From contig DATDXE010000004.1 in assembly GCA_036517255.1 (NCBI GenBank), forward strand, positions 94,543 through 131,804: DNA of 37,262 bases, given 5' to 3'. The notes under the pieces are model-generated. The model did not search any database. It worked only from the letters and a program-made list of their open reading frames with translations, and was not told where the DNA came from. The position numbers and the translations under genes were made by a program. The stretch comes from Candidatus Paceibacterota bacterium (GTDB lineage: Bacteria; Patescibacteriota; Minisyncoccia; Phycocordibacterales; WO2-35-19). Below, piece after piece: positions 8,814 to 16,509 of the stretch. Numbering within the stretch: position 1 is the stretch's first letter; each line of letters opens with the position of its first letter.

Positions 8814-9224
8814 ATGAGTAGTAGCACGCAATCCGTGCCGCTTGACCCAAGCATAAAAAGAACTGGCGCCACTTCTGAAGAAGTAGTGGCCCGTTTTCTC
8901 ACGGAACAAGGACGAGGCGGAGATGTTGTCCTCACCGCCTTCAACGCCATCGATCCACTGAAGTCGATGTTCTCTGCAGACACGTATGTCGCTTACGCGA
9001 GAAAGTTTTGTATCCTCGCAAAAGCGAACCGAGAAAGTTGGAGAGACACGAATCACAACGAACTGGCTGGAGTGCTCGTGAGCAGAACTTTCTCGCCGGA
9101 ACAACTCTGTCGAAGGTTTGGTGACGAAAACCCCAAAATACAGGAGCTCGACGTCGTGGCAATCGCCGGAGCAATCGTGTCGGGTGTCGAAACACTGAAG
9201 GAAGAGATCGAGCAACTCTTTTAA
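8814..9224 (+). CDS. hypothetical protein, 136 aa, strong RBS
   Basis: Start chosen at ATG 8814, 8 nt behind AGGAAGGAG (8797-8805); an upstream in-frame ATG at 8712 lies inside the attenuator RNA and is rejected. The protein begins MSSSTQSVPLDPSIKRTG and looks soluble and mostly helical, with RRFGDENPKIQELDVVAIAGA in the second half. I recognise no family. A possible -10 box TATAAT (8772-8777) would give its own start just after the terminator; otherwise expression depends on readthrough of the attenuator. Followed by a perfect 13-bp terminator. Confidence 0.75.
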   Translation: MSSSTQSVPLDPSIKRTGATSEEVVARFLTEQGRGGDVVLTAFNAIDPLKSMFSADTYVAYARKFCILAKANRESWRDTNHNELAGVLVSRTFSPEQLCRRFGDENPKIQELDVVAIAGAIVSGVETLKEEIEQLF

Positions 9225-9252
9225 TGCGTTTACCGCTTCGCCCCGCAAATTC

Positions 9253-9285
9253 TGGCCCCCCACCAACCTGGTGGGGGGCCATTTC
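9253..9285 (+). terminator. intrinsic terminator after the 8814-9224 gene
   Basis: Perfect 13-bp stem TGGCCCCCCACCA (9253-9265) / TGGTGGGGGGCCA (9269-9281), 3-nt loop, then TTTCATTTT. Confidence 0.85.
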
Positions 9286-9339
9286 ATTTTATTATTTTAG
9301 TATTGATTTTATATTTAAAATTAGTATTCTAGTTACAGA

Positions 9340-9370
9340 ATCGGAATCCTGACGGGTCCCGATAAGGAGG
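9340..9370 (+). promoter_or_regulatory. leader hairpin next to a strong Shine-Dalgarno sequence
   Basis: ATCGG-A-ATCC (9340-9349) pairs with GGGT-C-CCGAT (9354-9363), loop TGAC, and AAGGAGG follows at once (9364-9370). A promoter-like TTGATT/TATTCT pair lies at about 9303-9330. The hairpin does not cover the Shine-Dalgarno bases, so it may stabilise the 5' end rather than block translation. Confidence 0.5.
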
Positions 9371-9380
9371 CGGTACGAAA

Positions 9381-9854
9381 ATCAAAAGGAAAGGGATCCT
9401 GAAAAAGATTCCCGAAAAAAGACCAGCTAGAGCAAGGTTACCACGCCGCAAACCAAACCCTCTGGAGGAAACTCATCACCATAGGAAACCGAGAAGCCTG
9501 GGTGGAGAAAATTCAGACAGCAACATCTCCAAGGTAGCACGCTACAAGCACGAAGCGTGGCATCTGCTGTTCGACAACTTGCCGGTGCTGGGTATCCTCG
9601 ATCGATTCCAATACTTCTACGCTATCTTCGGGTCAGAGCATGTCAAGCCGATAATTCGGAAAAGGTATCTCAGAGGCTCGATCCGTGGAGGAAAAAGCCC
9701 CAAGAAACGGGCGGCCTGGAACGCACTCTTCGGAGAGTTCAGTTCAATCGCCGACATCCTGGATGAGATCAACCACGTGTGGCTCGACCCGGAATATCTT
9801 CTAGTGACGGGAACAGAGCGAGTCAAACACATTGCAGTAACGACTCGGAAGTAA
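9381..9854 (+). CDS. HNH-like small protein with a non-canonical start
   Basis: The frame is open from the stop at 9363-9365 to 9854. The only in-frame ATG (9579) would remove the conserved part, and no GTG or TTG occurs earlier. AAGGAGG at 9364-9370 points to ATC at 9381 (10 nt away) or ACG at 9375; CTG at 9399 is another option. From 9381 the product has 157 residues: a basic N-terminus, then THHHRKPRSLGG-ENSDSNISKV-RYKHEAWHLLF, an HNH-like histidine/glycine/asparagine/histidine pattern without zinc cysteines, seen in many small proteins of this group. Nuclease activity is not proven. Terminated by the hairpin at 9886-9914. Confidence 0.7.
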   Translation: MKRKGILKKIPEKRPARARLPRRKPNPLEETHHHRKPRSLGGENSDSNISKVARYKHEAWHLLFDNLPVLGILDRFQYFYAIFGSEHVKPIIRKRYLRGSIRGGKSPKKRAAWNALFGEFSSIADILDEINHVWLDPEYLLVTGTERVKHIAVTTRK

Positions 9855-9885
9855 ACCCTCTTCGCATTCACCCGACTCCATTCCA

Positions 9886-9914
9886 GAGAGGCGCTCCAGC
9901 GCCTCTCGCTTTTT
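9886..9914 (+). terminator. intrinsic terminator after HNH-like gene
   Basis: GAGAGGCGCT (9886-9895) / AGCGCCTCTC (9898-9907), then GCTTTTT. Confidence 0.85.
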
Positions 9915-9945
9915 ATATGTGTAGATGGTCATCTTCTACAGAACA

Positions 9946-9979
9946 AAATGTGCCCGTGAGGAACTCTCCCCACGGGCAC
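9946..9979 (-). terminator. intrinsic terminator of the converging gene at 10004-10381
   Basis: GTGCCCGTG (9950-9958) / CACGGGCAC (9971-9979), 12-nt loop; on the minus strand it is followed by ATTTTGTTCT. Confidence 0.65.
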
Positions 9980-10003
9980 AAAATCTGATGCGACGATATG
10001 CCT

Positions 10004-10381
10004 TCAGACTTCGACGAGGTTTTCGACATCTTGACGATCGAGCTCACTTGCCAGAAGAGTCTGTTGCTTCTTCAGTTTGAGACGATCGTCCCGCCCAGCT
10101 CGAAATTCGCTGGTAAGCACTGAGTACTCGGCGATGGCGGCCTGATCCCCTGGGCTTCCATAGACACAGAAGCCAAGATAAGCCGGGTTCGAAATGCCGA
10201 GGATTGTGATACCTTCGTTGTAGTGTTTGCCAGTCAGGTGGACCACGACACAGTGTTCACCTGAGCTAATGTCCACATCGGCCGGAATTCTGTTTTCCCA
10301 GCCAGGATGCTCACGATCGAGATATTGCAAGCCGCGACGGGAAGTTTTCTTAGCCCGAGCGGTTCTAAGTAACTGAAACAT
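10004..10381 (-). CDS. hypothetical protein, 125 aa, strong RBS
   Basis: ATG at 10381 preceded by GAGGAGG with ideal spacing. The sequence begins MFQLLRTARAKKTSRRGLQYL (basic helix) and contains a beta-rich centre (GEHCVVVHLTGKHYNEGITILG) and a basic helical C-terminal third (LKLKKQQTLLASELDRQDVENL). No family recognised. It belongs with the two preceding genes in style: isolated, own promoter, very strong Shine-Dalgarno, own terminator. That contrasts with the core genes of the window. Confidence 0.75.
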   Translation of the reverse strand: MFQLLRTARAKKTSRRGLQYLDREHPGWENRIPADVDISSGEHCVVVHLTGKHYNEGITILGISNPAYLGFCVYGSPGDQAAIAEYSVLTSEFRAGRDDRLKLKKQQTLLASELDRQDVENLVEV

Positions 10382-10410
10382 GGTGCCTCCTCAACACAGG
10401 ATAACTGCTT

Positions 10411-10446
10411 CTAGAACAATTCTAGCAATAAGTATTTTCTAGTCAA
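10411..10446 (-). promoter_or_regulatory. promoter with palindrome over the -10 box
   Basis: Minus strand TTGACT (10441-10446), 16-nt spacer, TAGAAT (10419-10424). The palindrome CTAGAA-CAA-TTCTAG (10411-10425) covers the -10 box and could be a repressor site. Confidence 0.55.
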
Positions 10447-10452
10447 ATCATA

Positions 10453-10471
10453 ACCAAGGGTCCCCCTTGGT
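10453..10471 (-). terminator. terminator-like hairpin at the end of the prfB-to-10480 operon
   Basis: ACCAAGGG (10453-10460) / CCCTTGGT (10464-10471), loop of 3 nt, followed on the minus strand by a weak U tract (TATGATTTG). It overlaps the upstream side of the next promoter. Confidence 0.55.
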
Positions 10472-10479
10472 GTTGGAAA

Positions 10480-10854
10480 TTATGTGGTGTAGTTTTTGAT
10501 GAAGAGTCGTTGAAGGAGTTTTCCGAGATAGAAAGCGATGAGGCCGAGGATAATAGGCAAATAGATGTGTTTGATATCGCCCGAACCGAAAAATAGAAGT
10601 GGCGGCACAAGGAGCCAACCGATCCACTTCTTTTTATTTCCCCATGCGAATAGTTTGAAAAGAAGTATGAGGAAAAATACATAAGCGAATGGAACACCGG
10701 TTATAGTAATCAGGCCTTCCTTAGGAATGGGGAAAAAAGAGCTGTCATAGAGTGGAGAAAAATAATCATACAATTTACCAAAATACTCTGAAGTAAAATA
10801 ACTTAAGACAAGAACCACAACTAATAAAATTATATTTTTAATGAAGTTTTTCAT
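10480..10854 (-). CDS. small membrane protein, unknown
   Basis: 124 residues with three or four hydrophobic segments: residues 5-20 (NIILLVVVLVLSYFTS), about 52-72 (ITGVPFAYVFFLILLFKLFAW), about 76-92 and about 95-112 (IYLPIILGLIAFYLGKLL). Its ATG is 1 nt after the stop of the lipase-like gene, so the two are translationally linked. No family recognised; possibly an accessory of the secreted hydrolase or an unrelated inner-membrane protein. Confidence 0.8.
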   Translation of the reverse strand: MKNFIKNIILLVVVLVLSYFTSEYFGKLYDYFSPLYDSSFFPIPKEGLITITGVPFAYVFFLILLFKLFAWGNKKKWIGWLLVPPLLFFGSGDIKHIYLPIILGLIAFYLGKLLQRLFIKNYTT

Positions 10855-10855
10855 G

Positions 10856-13123
10856 TTAATTATTTAATAACCATTCTAAATCCTCTTTGATAATATTATA
10901 CGCCTGTTCATTTATTTTACCCTTACGATATCCTTTCAGTTCAACCAGCAAGGCCAGAGCCGCTTTATTATCGACTCTTTGCTCCAGTCTCTCAATTCTT
11001 TTCTCCTTTCTCTGGCCATTTGGCAACTTTTCGATAACTTTTTCTATCCTTTTCTCCACTTTTATAATACCTTCGGCTTTCTTCAACAATTGATCCTTTA
11101 ATTTTTTATCAGTAATCCAACCCAAATCATAGGCCTTAATAATGTCGTTCTTCAAAACTTCTGAATTTATTATTTTTTGCGACTCTGTCTCTCCAATATC
11201 TTCATTATTCACTAGCACATTCAGGGTCGTAACCTGACTAGGTAGGGTAAGACCTGAAACCTCTTTGGTCGCCGAAACACTGCCAGAAACTAAACTAGTG
11301 AGCACTGCATACTCTCCTCCACTGCCTGTTCCCTTTACTTCCACTTTATACTGACCATCCATAGGGTTAAGGATAGTTATGTATTCATCATCAGTTTGGA
11401 ATCCAGAATAAAACGCACCTGATATTTCATTGTATTCTTGGCCACTGGAGAAGTTTTTGCCGATTTTTTTACCGTCAGGGGCAGTAACAACTACATCTAT
11501 CGGAGAGAGTAACTGGAGAATCAAAACTTTCGGATCAATATCGGAACCATTGTCTATATTTGTAACCGAATCATTACCAGTAAGTATTTTGAATACACTG
11601 TTTGCTGATTTTGTCGGAATCCTGTTATGTGAAGCTACTATTTCTTCACTGGTAAAACCTGTTAAAGCAGAGCTTGTCGGAGAAACTGTGTTGTCCCCCA
11701 CTCCTCTTTCTAAACCACTGTCACCTATCACGCCCCCAAATCCTTCCGGCTCTCCATGTTGCCAGAAAATGGCATGGTCGGTAGGGATAACTCGAATAGT
11801 ATTTATGGTTTTATTCTCACCCGAGTCGCCTACTATGTTTGTAACTTCAACTCCTGAATTTATAAGAGCTGAAATATTATTATTTAAACTTTCAAGAAAA
11901 ACATTTTGAGGATAATTGTTTGGATAAGCTCTCACAGTAGCAGTATTATCATCCTTCAAATAATCAAATATTGGCAAAAGCTCTTGAACAGAAAGTATCG
12001 GCCTGTTATGAATATAATCAAAAATTGTTGGGTACCCTTTTCTAAGAGCTTCCGCTTCGAAAAACAATTCTTTCATAATGTTGTTTACATCCGGTGGAAA
12101 TTTCCCCGCCTCCCATTGAAGATAATCAGTAGGTGAACCTTTGTGAGGAGTACCGAGGAAGATGAGCTGGTCGACGTCGGAGTCGTAGTCGAGAGATTGG
12201 ATATAAGCGCGAGCAACTAGGCCCCCCATGGAGTGAGCTACGATATCGACTTTGGAACAATCAATATTTTGGGGAGTTTGAGAGAGACAAGCATTTTTGA
12301 CCTCAGTTATTTTATCGTCCAGTAGATTTGCAGTCAGTAAATTTGAATCCCTCCATTCATATGGAAAAGTAAAAAGGTCGAGGCCTGGAGTATAACCATT
12401 TTGATCAAAGGTAGCCAGAAGGTCGTCATATGTATGAAGAATAGGGTCGATCACAAGCTCAGCATTTTTATAAGCTGAGCCCATGATACCGGGAATGACA
12501 ATAAGTGGATTTACAACTTTTTCTTCCGGCTCAACTGGCCCTTCTTTAATAGAAAAAGGAGCGAGAGAGAGCGCATACACACCGGTCGCTTCAGCATCCC
12601 TCGGATAGCGATTTGTAATAGCTACAAAGTCGGTATCGGTGAGGCCTGCTATATTTCTGTATTCATTGAATATTTCGTTACCTTCAGCCTGCTGTTTTAC
12701 TACGACCCTATAACCGAGTGCGTCAAATTGTATATCGTACGAATACCAATCGGTAGCAATATTATTGAATGAAGGAATATTGTAAGCGGCAAGGGAAGAC
12801 CTTTCTGTCGGAGTGGAAGTAGTTTGCGGATCGACATCGGTAATATAAACAAGCGGAGGGTAGCCGGCAAAACAACATTGGTGGTGAGTGTAGGTAAAAG
12901 TGATATGGGCATAGCCGCCTGAATAACCTGCGGTATAATTTTCCATCCCAAGGTAAGTACCTATCTGTGCGCTATCGCCAAAAAGAGTTTGGGGCTTTTC
13001 GTCCAAAGTATAGGGGTAGGTAATTTCCGCTCTGGCTTGCAGAGGTAAAAGTATAGGCAAAAGAAAGAGTAAAGCGAGAATGATAAAAAAATAATTTTGG
13101 AAATATTTTTTAGAATAGAACAT
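10856..13123 (-). CDS. secreted lipase/acyltransferase-like alpha/beta hydrolase
   Basis: 755 residues. N-terminal signal or anchor helix (FFIILALLFLLPILLPLQARA), then a region of unknown fold, then from about residue 205 NPLIVIPGIMGSAYKN, the oxyanion-side start of the LCAT/PGAP1-like lipase fold. VDIVAHSMGGLVARAYIQ (about 293-310) holds the nucleophile serine in A-H-S-M-G, and LIFLGTPHKGSPTDYL follows, all typical of LCAT-like lipases. A beta-rich region and a helical C-terminus (IEKVIEKLPNGQRKEKRIERL, coiled-coil-like) follow. Probably exported and acting on lipids or esters outside the cell; substrate unknown. Between ftsX (6-nt gap) and a small membrane gene. Confidence 0.85.
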   Translation of the reverse strand: MFYSKKYFQNYFFIILALLFLLPILLPLQARAEITYPYTLDEKPQTLFGDSAQIGTYLGMENYTAGYSGGYAHITFTYTHHQCCFAGYPPLVYITDVDPQTTSTPTERSSLAAYNIPSFNNIATDWYSYDIQFDALGYRVVVKQQAEGNEIFNEYRNIAGLTDTDFVAITNRYPRDAEATGVYALSLAPFSIKEGPVEPEEKVVNPLIVIPGIMGSAYKNAELVIDPILHTYDDLLATFDQNGYTPGLDLFTFPYEWRDSNLLTANLLDDKITEVKNACLSQTPQNIDCSKVDIVAHSMGGLVARAYIQSLDYDSDVDQLIFLGTPHKGSPTDYLQWEAGKFPPDVNNIMKELFFEAEALRKGYPTIFDYIHNRPILSVQELLPIFDYLKDDNTATVRAYPNNYPQNVFLESLNNNISALINSGVEVTNIVGDSGENKTINTIRVIPTDHAIFWQHGEPEGFGGVIGDSGLERGVGDNTVSPTSSALTGFTSEEIVASHNRIPTKSANSVFKILTGNDSVTNIDNGSDIDPKVLILQLLSPIDVVVTAPDGKKIGKNFSSGQEYNEISGAFYSGFQTDDEYITILNPMDGQYKVEVKGTGSGGEYAVLTSLVSGSVSATKEVSGLTLPSQVTTLNVLVNNEDIGETESQKIINSEVLKNDIIKAYDLGWITDKKLKDQLLKKAEGIIKVEKRIEKVIEKLPNGQRKEKRIERLEQRVDNKAALALLVELKGYRKGKINEQAYNIIKEDLEWLLNN

Positions 13124-13129
13124 AAAGAA

Positions 13130-14071
13130 TCACAATTTCAAATACCTGCGGACTGCAAGGAGGCTCGATGCCGCGCCAATCGCAATGCCAGAGAGGAGAA
13201 TGATGAAAGTAATTTGGAAAATATTACTTAAATAGTAGCTAAAAATATTGAGGCCGATGAAAAAATTTTCAGTAACTCCACCAAGCCAATAAGTAATCGG
13301 CAGGAACATAATAAGGGTAAGAATAGAAGCGACTAGTCCATACATGATACCAGTGATGACGAATGGGCCGCGGATATAATTTTTGGAAGCGCCGACAAGC
13401 TGCATCACCCCTATTTCTTCACGCGATACATAAATAGCGAGGCGAATGGTATTCAAAGTGATAACTATTGATATGACCACTAGAAGGAGCATCACGACTG
13501 AGCTCAAAGTTTTCGATGAATCGATGATTTTGGTCAAGCGATCAATAGCTGTTTTGTTTTGAAGATAATTTACTTTATCAATAATAGATTCGCCATCGCG
13601 AGAAAGGATATTGTCCTGACCTAAAAAGTCGGCGATACCTTGATACTGGGAAGGCTCTTTAGCCTTTATATTGAGAGCGGCCCCAAGGGGGTTGTCGCCT
13701 AGCTCCTCGAGAGCCTGCAGAGTAATCTGGTCGTTCTCGTGTCGAAGTTTGAAATTAGCCAAGGCTTGTTCACGAGAAATGTACTCAATATTCGCCACTT
13801 CAGGCAAAGATTCGAGCCTTTTTTGTAAATCAAGAATGTCCTGCTCACTGCTACTCGTCAGAAAATACACATTGACATCTACCTTATTGCGAAGCTCTTC
13901 TAGAGTGGTGTTGAATATAGCACCCATAAAGATAACTGAAGCGATGGTCGACAAAGTAATTATCATGACCAAAACTGAAGCCAAGGAAACATAGCCGCTT
14001 CGGAAAAAGTTTACAAACCCCGCCTTCATCACTCGCCTTAATTTTGTTTTAAATTCTGTTTTTGCTTCCAT
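13130..14071 (-). CDS. ftsX: cell division protein FtsX
   Basis: 313 residues: cytoplasmic N-terminus, one membrane helix (about 22-45), an extracellular domain (NVYFLTSSSEQDILDLQKRLESL and VANIEYISREQALANF are typical), then three membrane helices in the last 130 residues with YVSREEIGVMQLVGASKNYIRGPF, the FtsX family signature. Partner of FtsE; together they control cell-wall hydrolases at division. Stop/start overlap TAATG with ftsE at 14071 gives translational coupling. Confidence 0.95.
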   Translation of the reverse strand: MEAKTEFKTKLRRVMKAGFVNFFRSGYVSLASVLVMIITLSTIASVIFMGAIFNTTLEELRNKVDVNVYFLTSSSEQDILDLQKRLESLPEVANIEYISREQALANFKLRHENDQITLQALEELGDNPLGAALNIKAKEPSQYQGIADFLGQDNILSRDGESIIDKVNYLQNKTAIDRLTKIIDSSKTLSSVVMLLLVVISIVITLNTIRLAIYVSREEIGVMQLVGASKNYIRGPFVITGIMYGLVASILTLIMFLPITYWLGGVTENFFIGLNIFSYYLSNIFQITFIILLSGIAIGAASSLLAVRRYLKL

Positions 14072-14754
14072 TACAATATATATTTCCCGCTCGGATCATC
14101 GCGCACTACCCTTCCCTCCTGCATGGTAATAACACGCCTGCCGATCGAATCGATCACTCCTTTGTTGTGAGTCGTGAGGACTACCGTAGTACCTAAATCG
14201 TTAATCTTTTTCAAAATTTGGACGATATCGTAGGTATTCATCGGGTCCAAATTGCCTGTCGGCTCATCGGCAATAATTATATCAGGTTGATTGACGATAG
14301 CTCTAGCAATAGCCACTCGCTGTTTTTCCCCACCAGAAAGCTCATGCGGAAAATTCCAAGCCTTGTGAGGTAGGTCGACCAGCTCAAGCACATGAGGTAC
14401 ATCGGCTTCGATTTCACCTTCCTCTCGACCGGCAGCTTCCATAGCAAAAGCAATATTTTCGAAAACATTTTTATTCGGTAACAAACGGAAATCTTGAAAA
14501 ACGACGCCGATTTTGCGCCGAAGTTGATTCAAATCTTCCCCAGAAAGAGAATGGATATCAGAATCGCGCAGGTAAACCTTGCCGCTTGTCGGCTTTTCTT
14601 CCGCTAGAATAAGTTTGATGAGGGTAGTTTTACCTGAGCCAGAAGGACCGACGATAGACACAAACTCATTAGGGGAAACATCAAAACTAACGCCTTCCAA
14701 GGCTACCGAATTATCAGTGTATTTCTTAGATACATTATTGAAGGAAATCATCAC
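14071..14754 (-). CDS. ftsE: cell division ATP-binding protein FtsE
   Basis: 227 residues, single ABC ATPase domain: Walker A GPSGSGKTT (about 36-44), Q-loop VFQDFRLLP, signature LSGGEKQR, Walker B IIIADEPTGNLD, H-loop TTHN. The close match to FtsE and the adjacent ftsX make the assignment firm. Probably starts at ATG 14754 or the adjacent second ATG at 14751. Downstream of prfB in the same orientation. Confidence 0.96.
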   Translation of the reverse strand: MMISFNNVSKKYTDNSVALEGVSFDVSPNEFVSIVGPSGSGKTTLIKLILAEEKPTSGKVYLRDSDIHSLSGEDLNQLRRKIGVVFQDFRLLPNKNVFENIAFAMEAAGREEGEIEADVPHVLELVDLPHKAWNFPHELSGGEKQRVAIARAIVNQPDIIIADEPTGNLDPMNTYDIVQILKKINDLGTTVVLTTHNKGVIDSIGRRVITMQEGRVVRDDPSGKYIL

Positions 14755-14784
14755 TCATAAATTATACAGGAGTGGAGCTGAAAT

Positions 14785-15702
14785 TTACAATCCTTTCTCT
14801 GCCTCTATAAATTCATCTATTTCACCCTCCTCAAGCACCTTCTCTACATTACTGGTTTCGACTAGAGTACGATGATCCTTCACCATTTTATATGGATGCA
14901 GGACATAGGAACGTATTTGGTTGCCCCACTCTACTTTGGTTGTTTTAGAAATATACATCCCTTTTTCATTAGTAATACGCTTCTCCTCCAACATCTTGAA
15001 AATTTTTCCTTTTAAAATATTTATAGCTTGTTCTTTATTTTGCGCCTGACTACGCTCTGAATCGACGTGCACGGCGAGGCCTGTCGGCTCATGCACAACC
15101 CGTACTGCAGTTTCCCTTTTGTTTACATTCTGGCCTCCAGGGCCAGAGGAGCGTGATAATTCTACTTTCAAATCATCAGGAGAGAGCTCTATCTCGCTGG
15201 TTTTTTCGAATTTGGGAATAACTTCCACCATCGAGAAACTGGTATGCCTCTTGGCGTTAGCATTGAATGGAGAGATGCGCACGAGCCGATGTACTCCCGA
15301 TTCGTTTTTCAAGGTCCCGTAGGGACCGAAGCCCCGCGAAGCTCGACCGAAGGGAGATGCGGAGTGGGGAGCATTTATTTCCAAAGTAACATTCCTAAAC
15401 CCCCCATGATCATTATGATTTTGATGAACGATAGAAAAAACAAAACCTTTTCTTTCAAAGAATTTTAAATACATCTCAAGAAGTATGCGTGAAAAATCCT
15501 CCGCATCGTCTCCCCCAGCTCCAGAAAAAATAGTCATCACCGCATCGCCTTTATCATATTTACCGACCCCAGAGAGTTCATCTTTCAGTGCCTGCAATTC
15601 TTTTATTTTTCCCTGGGCCTTATCTTTATCAGCCCAAAAATCAGACGCTTGCATCTCAGCTTCCAATTGCTCTATCTTTTTTTGTATTTCTTCTTTTTCC
15701 AT
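14785..15702 (-). CDS. prfB: peptide chain release factor 2, short form with an in-frame insertion
   Basis: 305 residues against about 365 in Escherichia coli. The shortening is in domain 1: ELQALKDELSG runs almost directly into the conserved MTIFSGAGGDDAEDFSRILLEMY. RF2 features present: the SPF anticodon-like tripeptide (VRISPFNANAKRHTSF), the GGQ catalytic motif (SGPGGQNVNK) and WGNQIRSYVLHPYKMVKDHRT. It terminates at UGA and UAA. The usual N-terminal frameshift site is absent, because the gene begins beyond it. An extra ~15 residues (HSASPFGRASRGFG) interrupt the strand before PYGTLKNESGVHRL. The ATG lies 12 nt after tRNA-Thr with no Shine-Dalgarno. Confidence 0.95.
   Translation of the reverse strand: MEKEEIQKKIEQLEAEMQASDFWADKDKAQGKIKELQALKDELSGVGKYDKGDAVMTIFSGAGGDDAEDFSRILLEMYLKFFERKGFVFSIVHQNHNDHGGFRNVTLEINAPHSASPFGRASRGFGPYGTLKNESGVHRLVRISPFNANAKRHTSFSMVEVIPKFEKTSEIELSPDDLKVELSRSSGPGGQNVNKRETAVRVVHEPTGLAVHVDSERSQAQNKEQAINILKGKIFKMLEEKRITNEKGMYISKTTKVEWGNQIRSYVLHPYKMVKDHRTLVETSNVEKVLEEGEIDEFIEAEKGL
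15313..15366. repeat. palindromic in-frame insertion within prfB
   Basis: This GC-rich segment contains the palindrome GGTCCCGTAGGGACC (15313-15327) and further CCGAAG/CTTCGG-type repeats, and encodes about 15 residues absent from standard RF2. It resembles in kind the palindromic elements that sit in-frame in Rickettsia genes. No second copy is seen in this window. Confidence 0.55.
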
Positions 15703-15714
15703 TTTATTTTATAG

Positions 15715-15787
15715 AGCCACCTCGCAGAATCGAACTGCGGGCCCCGTCTTTACGAAAGACGTGCTCTACCAACTGAGCTAAGGTGGC
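15715..15787 (-). tRNA. tRNA-Thr(CGT)
   Basis: Acceptor GCCACCT/AGGTGGC, D arm TAGCTCAGTTGGTAGAGC, anticodon stem CGTCT/AGACG with loop TTCGTAA (anticodon CGT), T loop TTCGATT. CCA not encoded. 12 nt upstream of prfB on the same strand and 4 nt after the stop of the preceding gene. Confidence 0.96.
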
Positions 15788-15791
15788 GAAT

Positions 15792-16169
15792 TTATCGGGC
15801 CCCCTCTATCTTATCATTGGCTTCAGTGTTGAGATCATCTATTCCTAAACTTTCTGCTCTGTCCCAAGCTTGTTGCATCATATCATCTAGACCTTCACCT
15901 ACAATCACAAGATAGGCATCAACAAGAGCATCCTTGGCAAATTCCATATCCCCAGCAGCTAAAAATAGATCGACTCTTTCTAGATCGAAAACTGCTCGAG
16001 CATCGGGAGCAGATGTAGCCTGCACCTCGTTCTCTCTTCTATCTAGCCACTGATTGAGCAAGACTTGGGTTTCAGGACTATGTATACCCGTAGATTTCAG
16101 ACTCTCAAGAAGAGCAACTTTCATTTGTTCAGTATTTTCTAAAGGCTGTGGTGCATCATTCATTCCCAT
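15792..16169 (-). CDS. hypothetical acidic helical protein
   Basis: 125 residues, acidic and largely helical, with no membrane segment. Contains LNQWLDRRENEVQ and RVDLFLAAGDMEFAKDALVDAYLV, which reads like a tetratricopeptide-type helical pair. Family not recognised. Sandwiched between two tRNA-Thr genes in one transcription unit. An alternative start is the second methionine (MNDAPQ). Confidence 0.75.
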   Translation of the reverse strand: MGMNDAPQPLENTEQMKVALLESLKSTGIHSPETQVLLNQWLDRRENEVQATSAPDARAVFDLERVDLFLAAGDMEFAKDALVDAYLVIVGEGLDDMMQQAWDRAESLGIDDLNTEANDKIEGAR

Positions 16170-16190
16170 AATATTTCTAAATTAAACCGG

Positions 16191-16263
16191 AGCCGTTGAT
16201 CGGGATTGAACCGATGACCTCGTCATTACCAATGACGTGCTCTACCAACTGAGCTACAACGGC
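16191..16263 (-). tRNA. tRNA-Thr(GGT)
   Basis: Acceptor GCCGTTG/CAACGGC, D arm TAGCTCAGTTGGTAGAGC, anticodon stem CGTCA/TGACG with loop TTGGTAA (anticodon GGT), T loop TTCAATC. CCA not encoded. Confidence 0.96.
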
Positions 16264-16302
16264 TGTGGCGCCAAAAAGCAGTATAATATATAATTAGCAT
16301 CA

Positions 16303-16509
16303 ATGAAACTGTTTGGATATTTTGCTAAAAATTTGTCTTTAGTTATAGGCTTGGTACTTATTTGGCGCGGGATTTGGTATGTGCTCGACGCGGTAGATAT
16401 TTTATACCTTGGAGGCGACCACTTACTAAGTGGAGTGTTCGGAATAATAATCGGCTTGGCTATTCTCTATATTCCTGATCACGATCTAAAAGAAATACAA
16501 AAATTATAA
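16303..16509 (+). CDS. small two-span membrane protein
   Basis: 68 residues, two hydrophobic segments (LSLVIGLVLIWRGIWYVLD and LLSGVFGIIIGLAILYIP). A TATAAT box lies 20-30 nt ahead of the ATG and there is no Shine-Dalgarno. Its 3' end overlaps the converging metalloprotease gene by 6 nt. Function unknown. Confidence 0.75.
   Translation: MKLFGYFAKNLSLVIGLVLIWRGIWYVLDAVDILYLGGDHLLSGVFGIIIGLAILYIPDHDLKEIQKL

Noticed and set aside
14785-15702. Programmed frameshift in prfB
   Set aside because: The gene starts after the place where the frameshift would occur and there is no in-frame UGA near the start.
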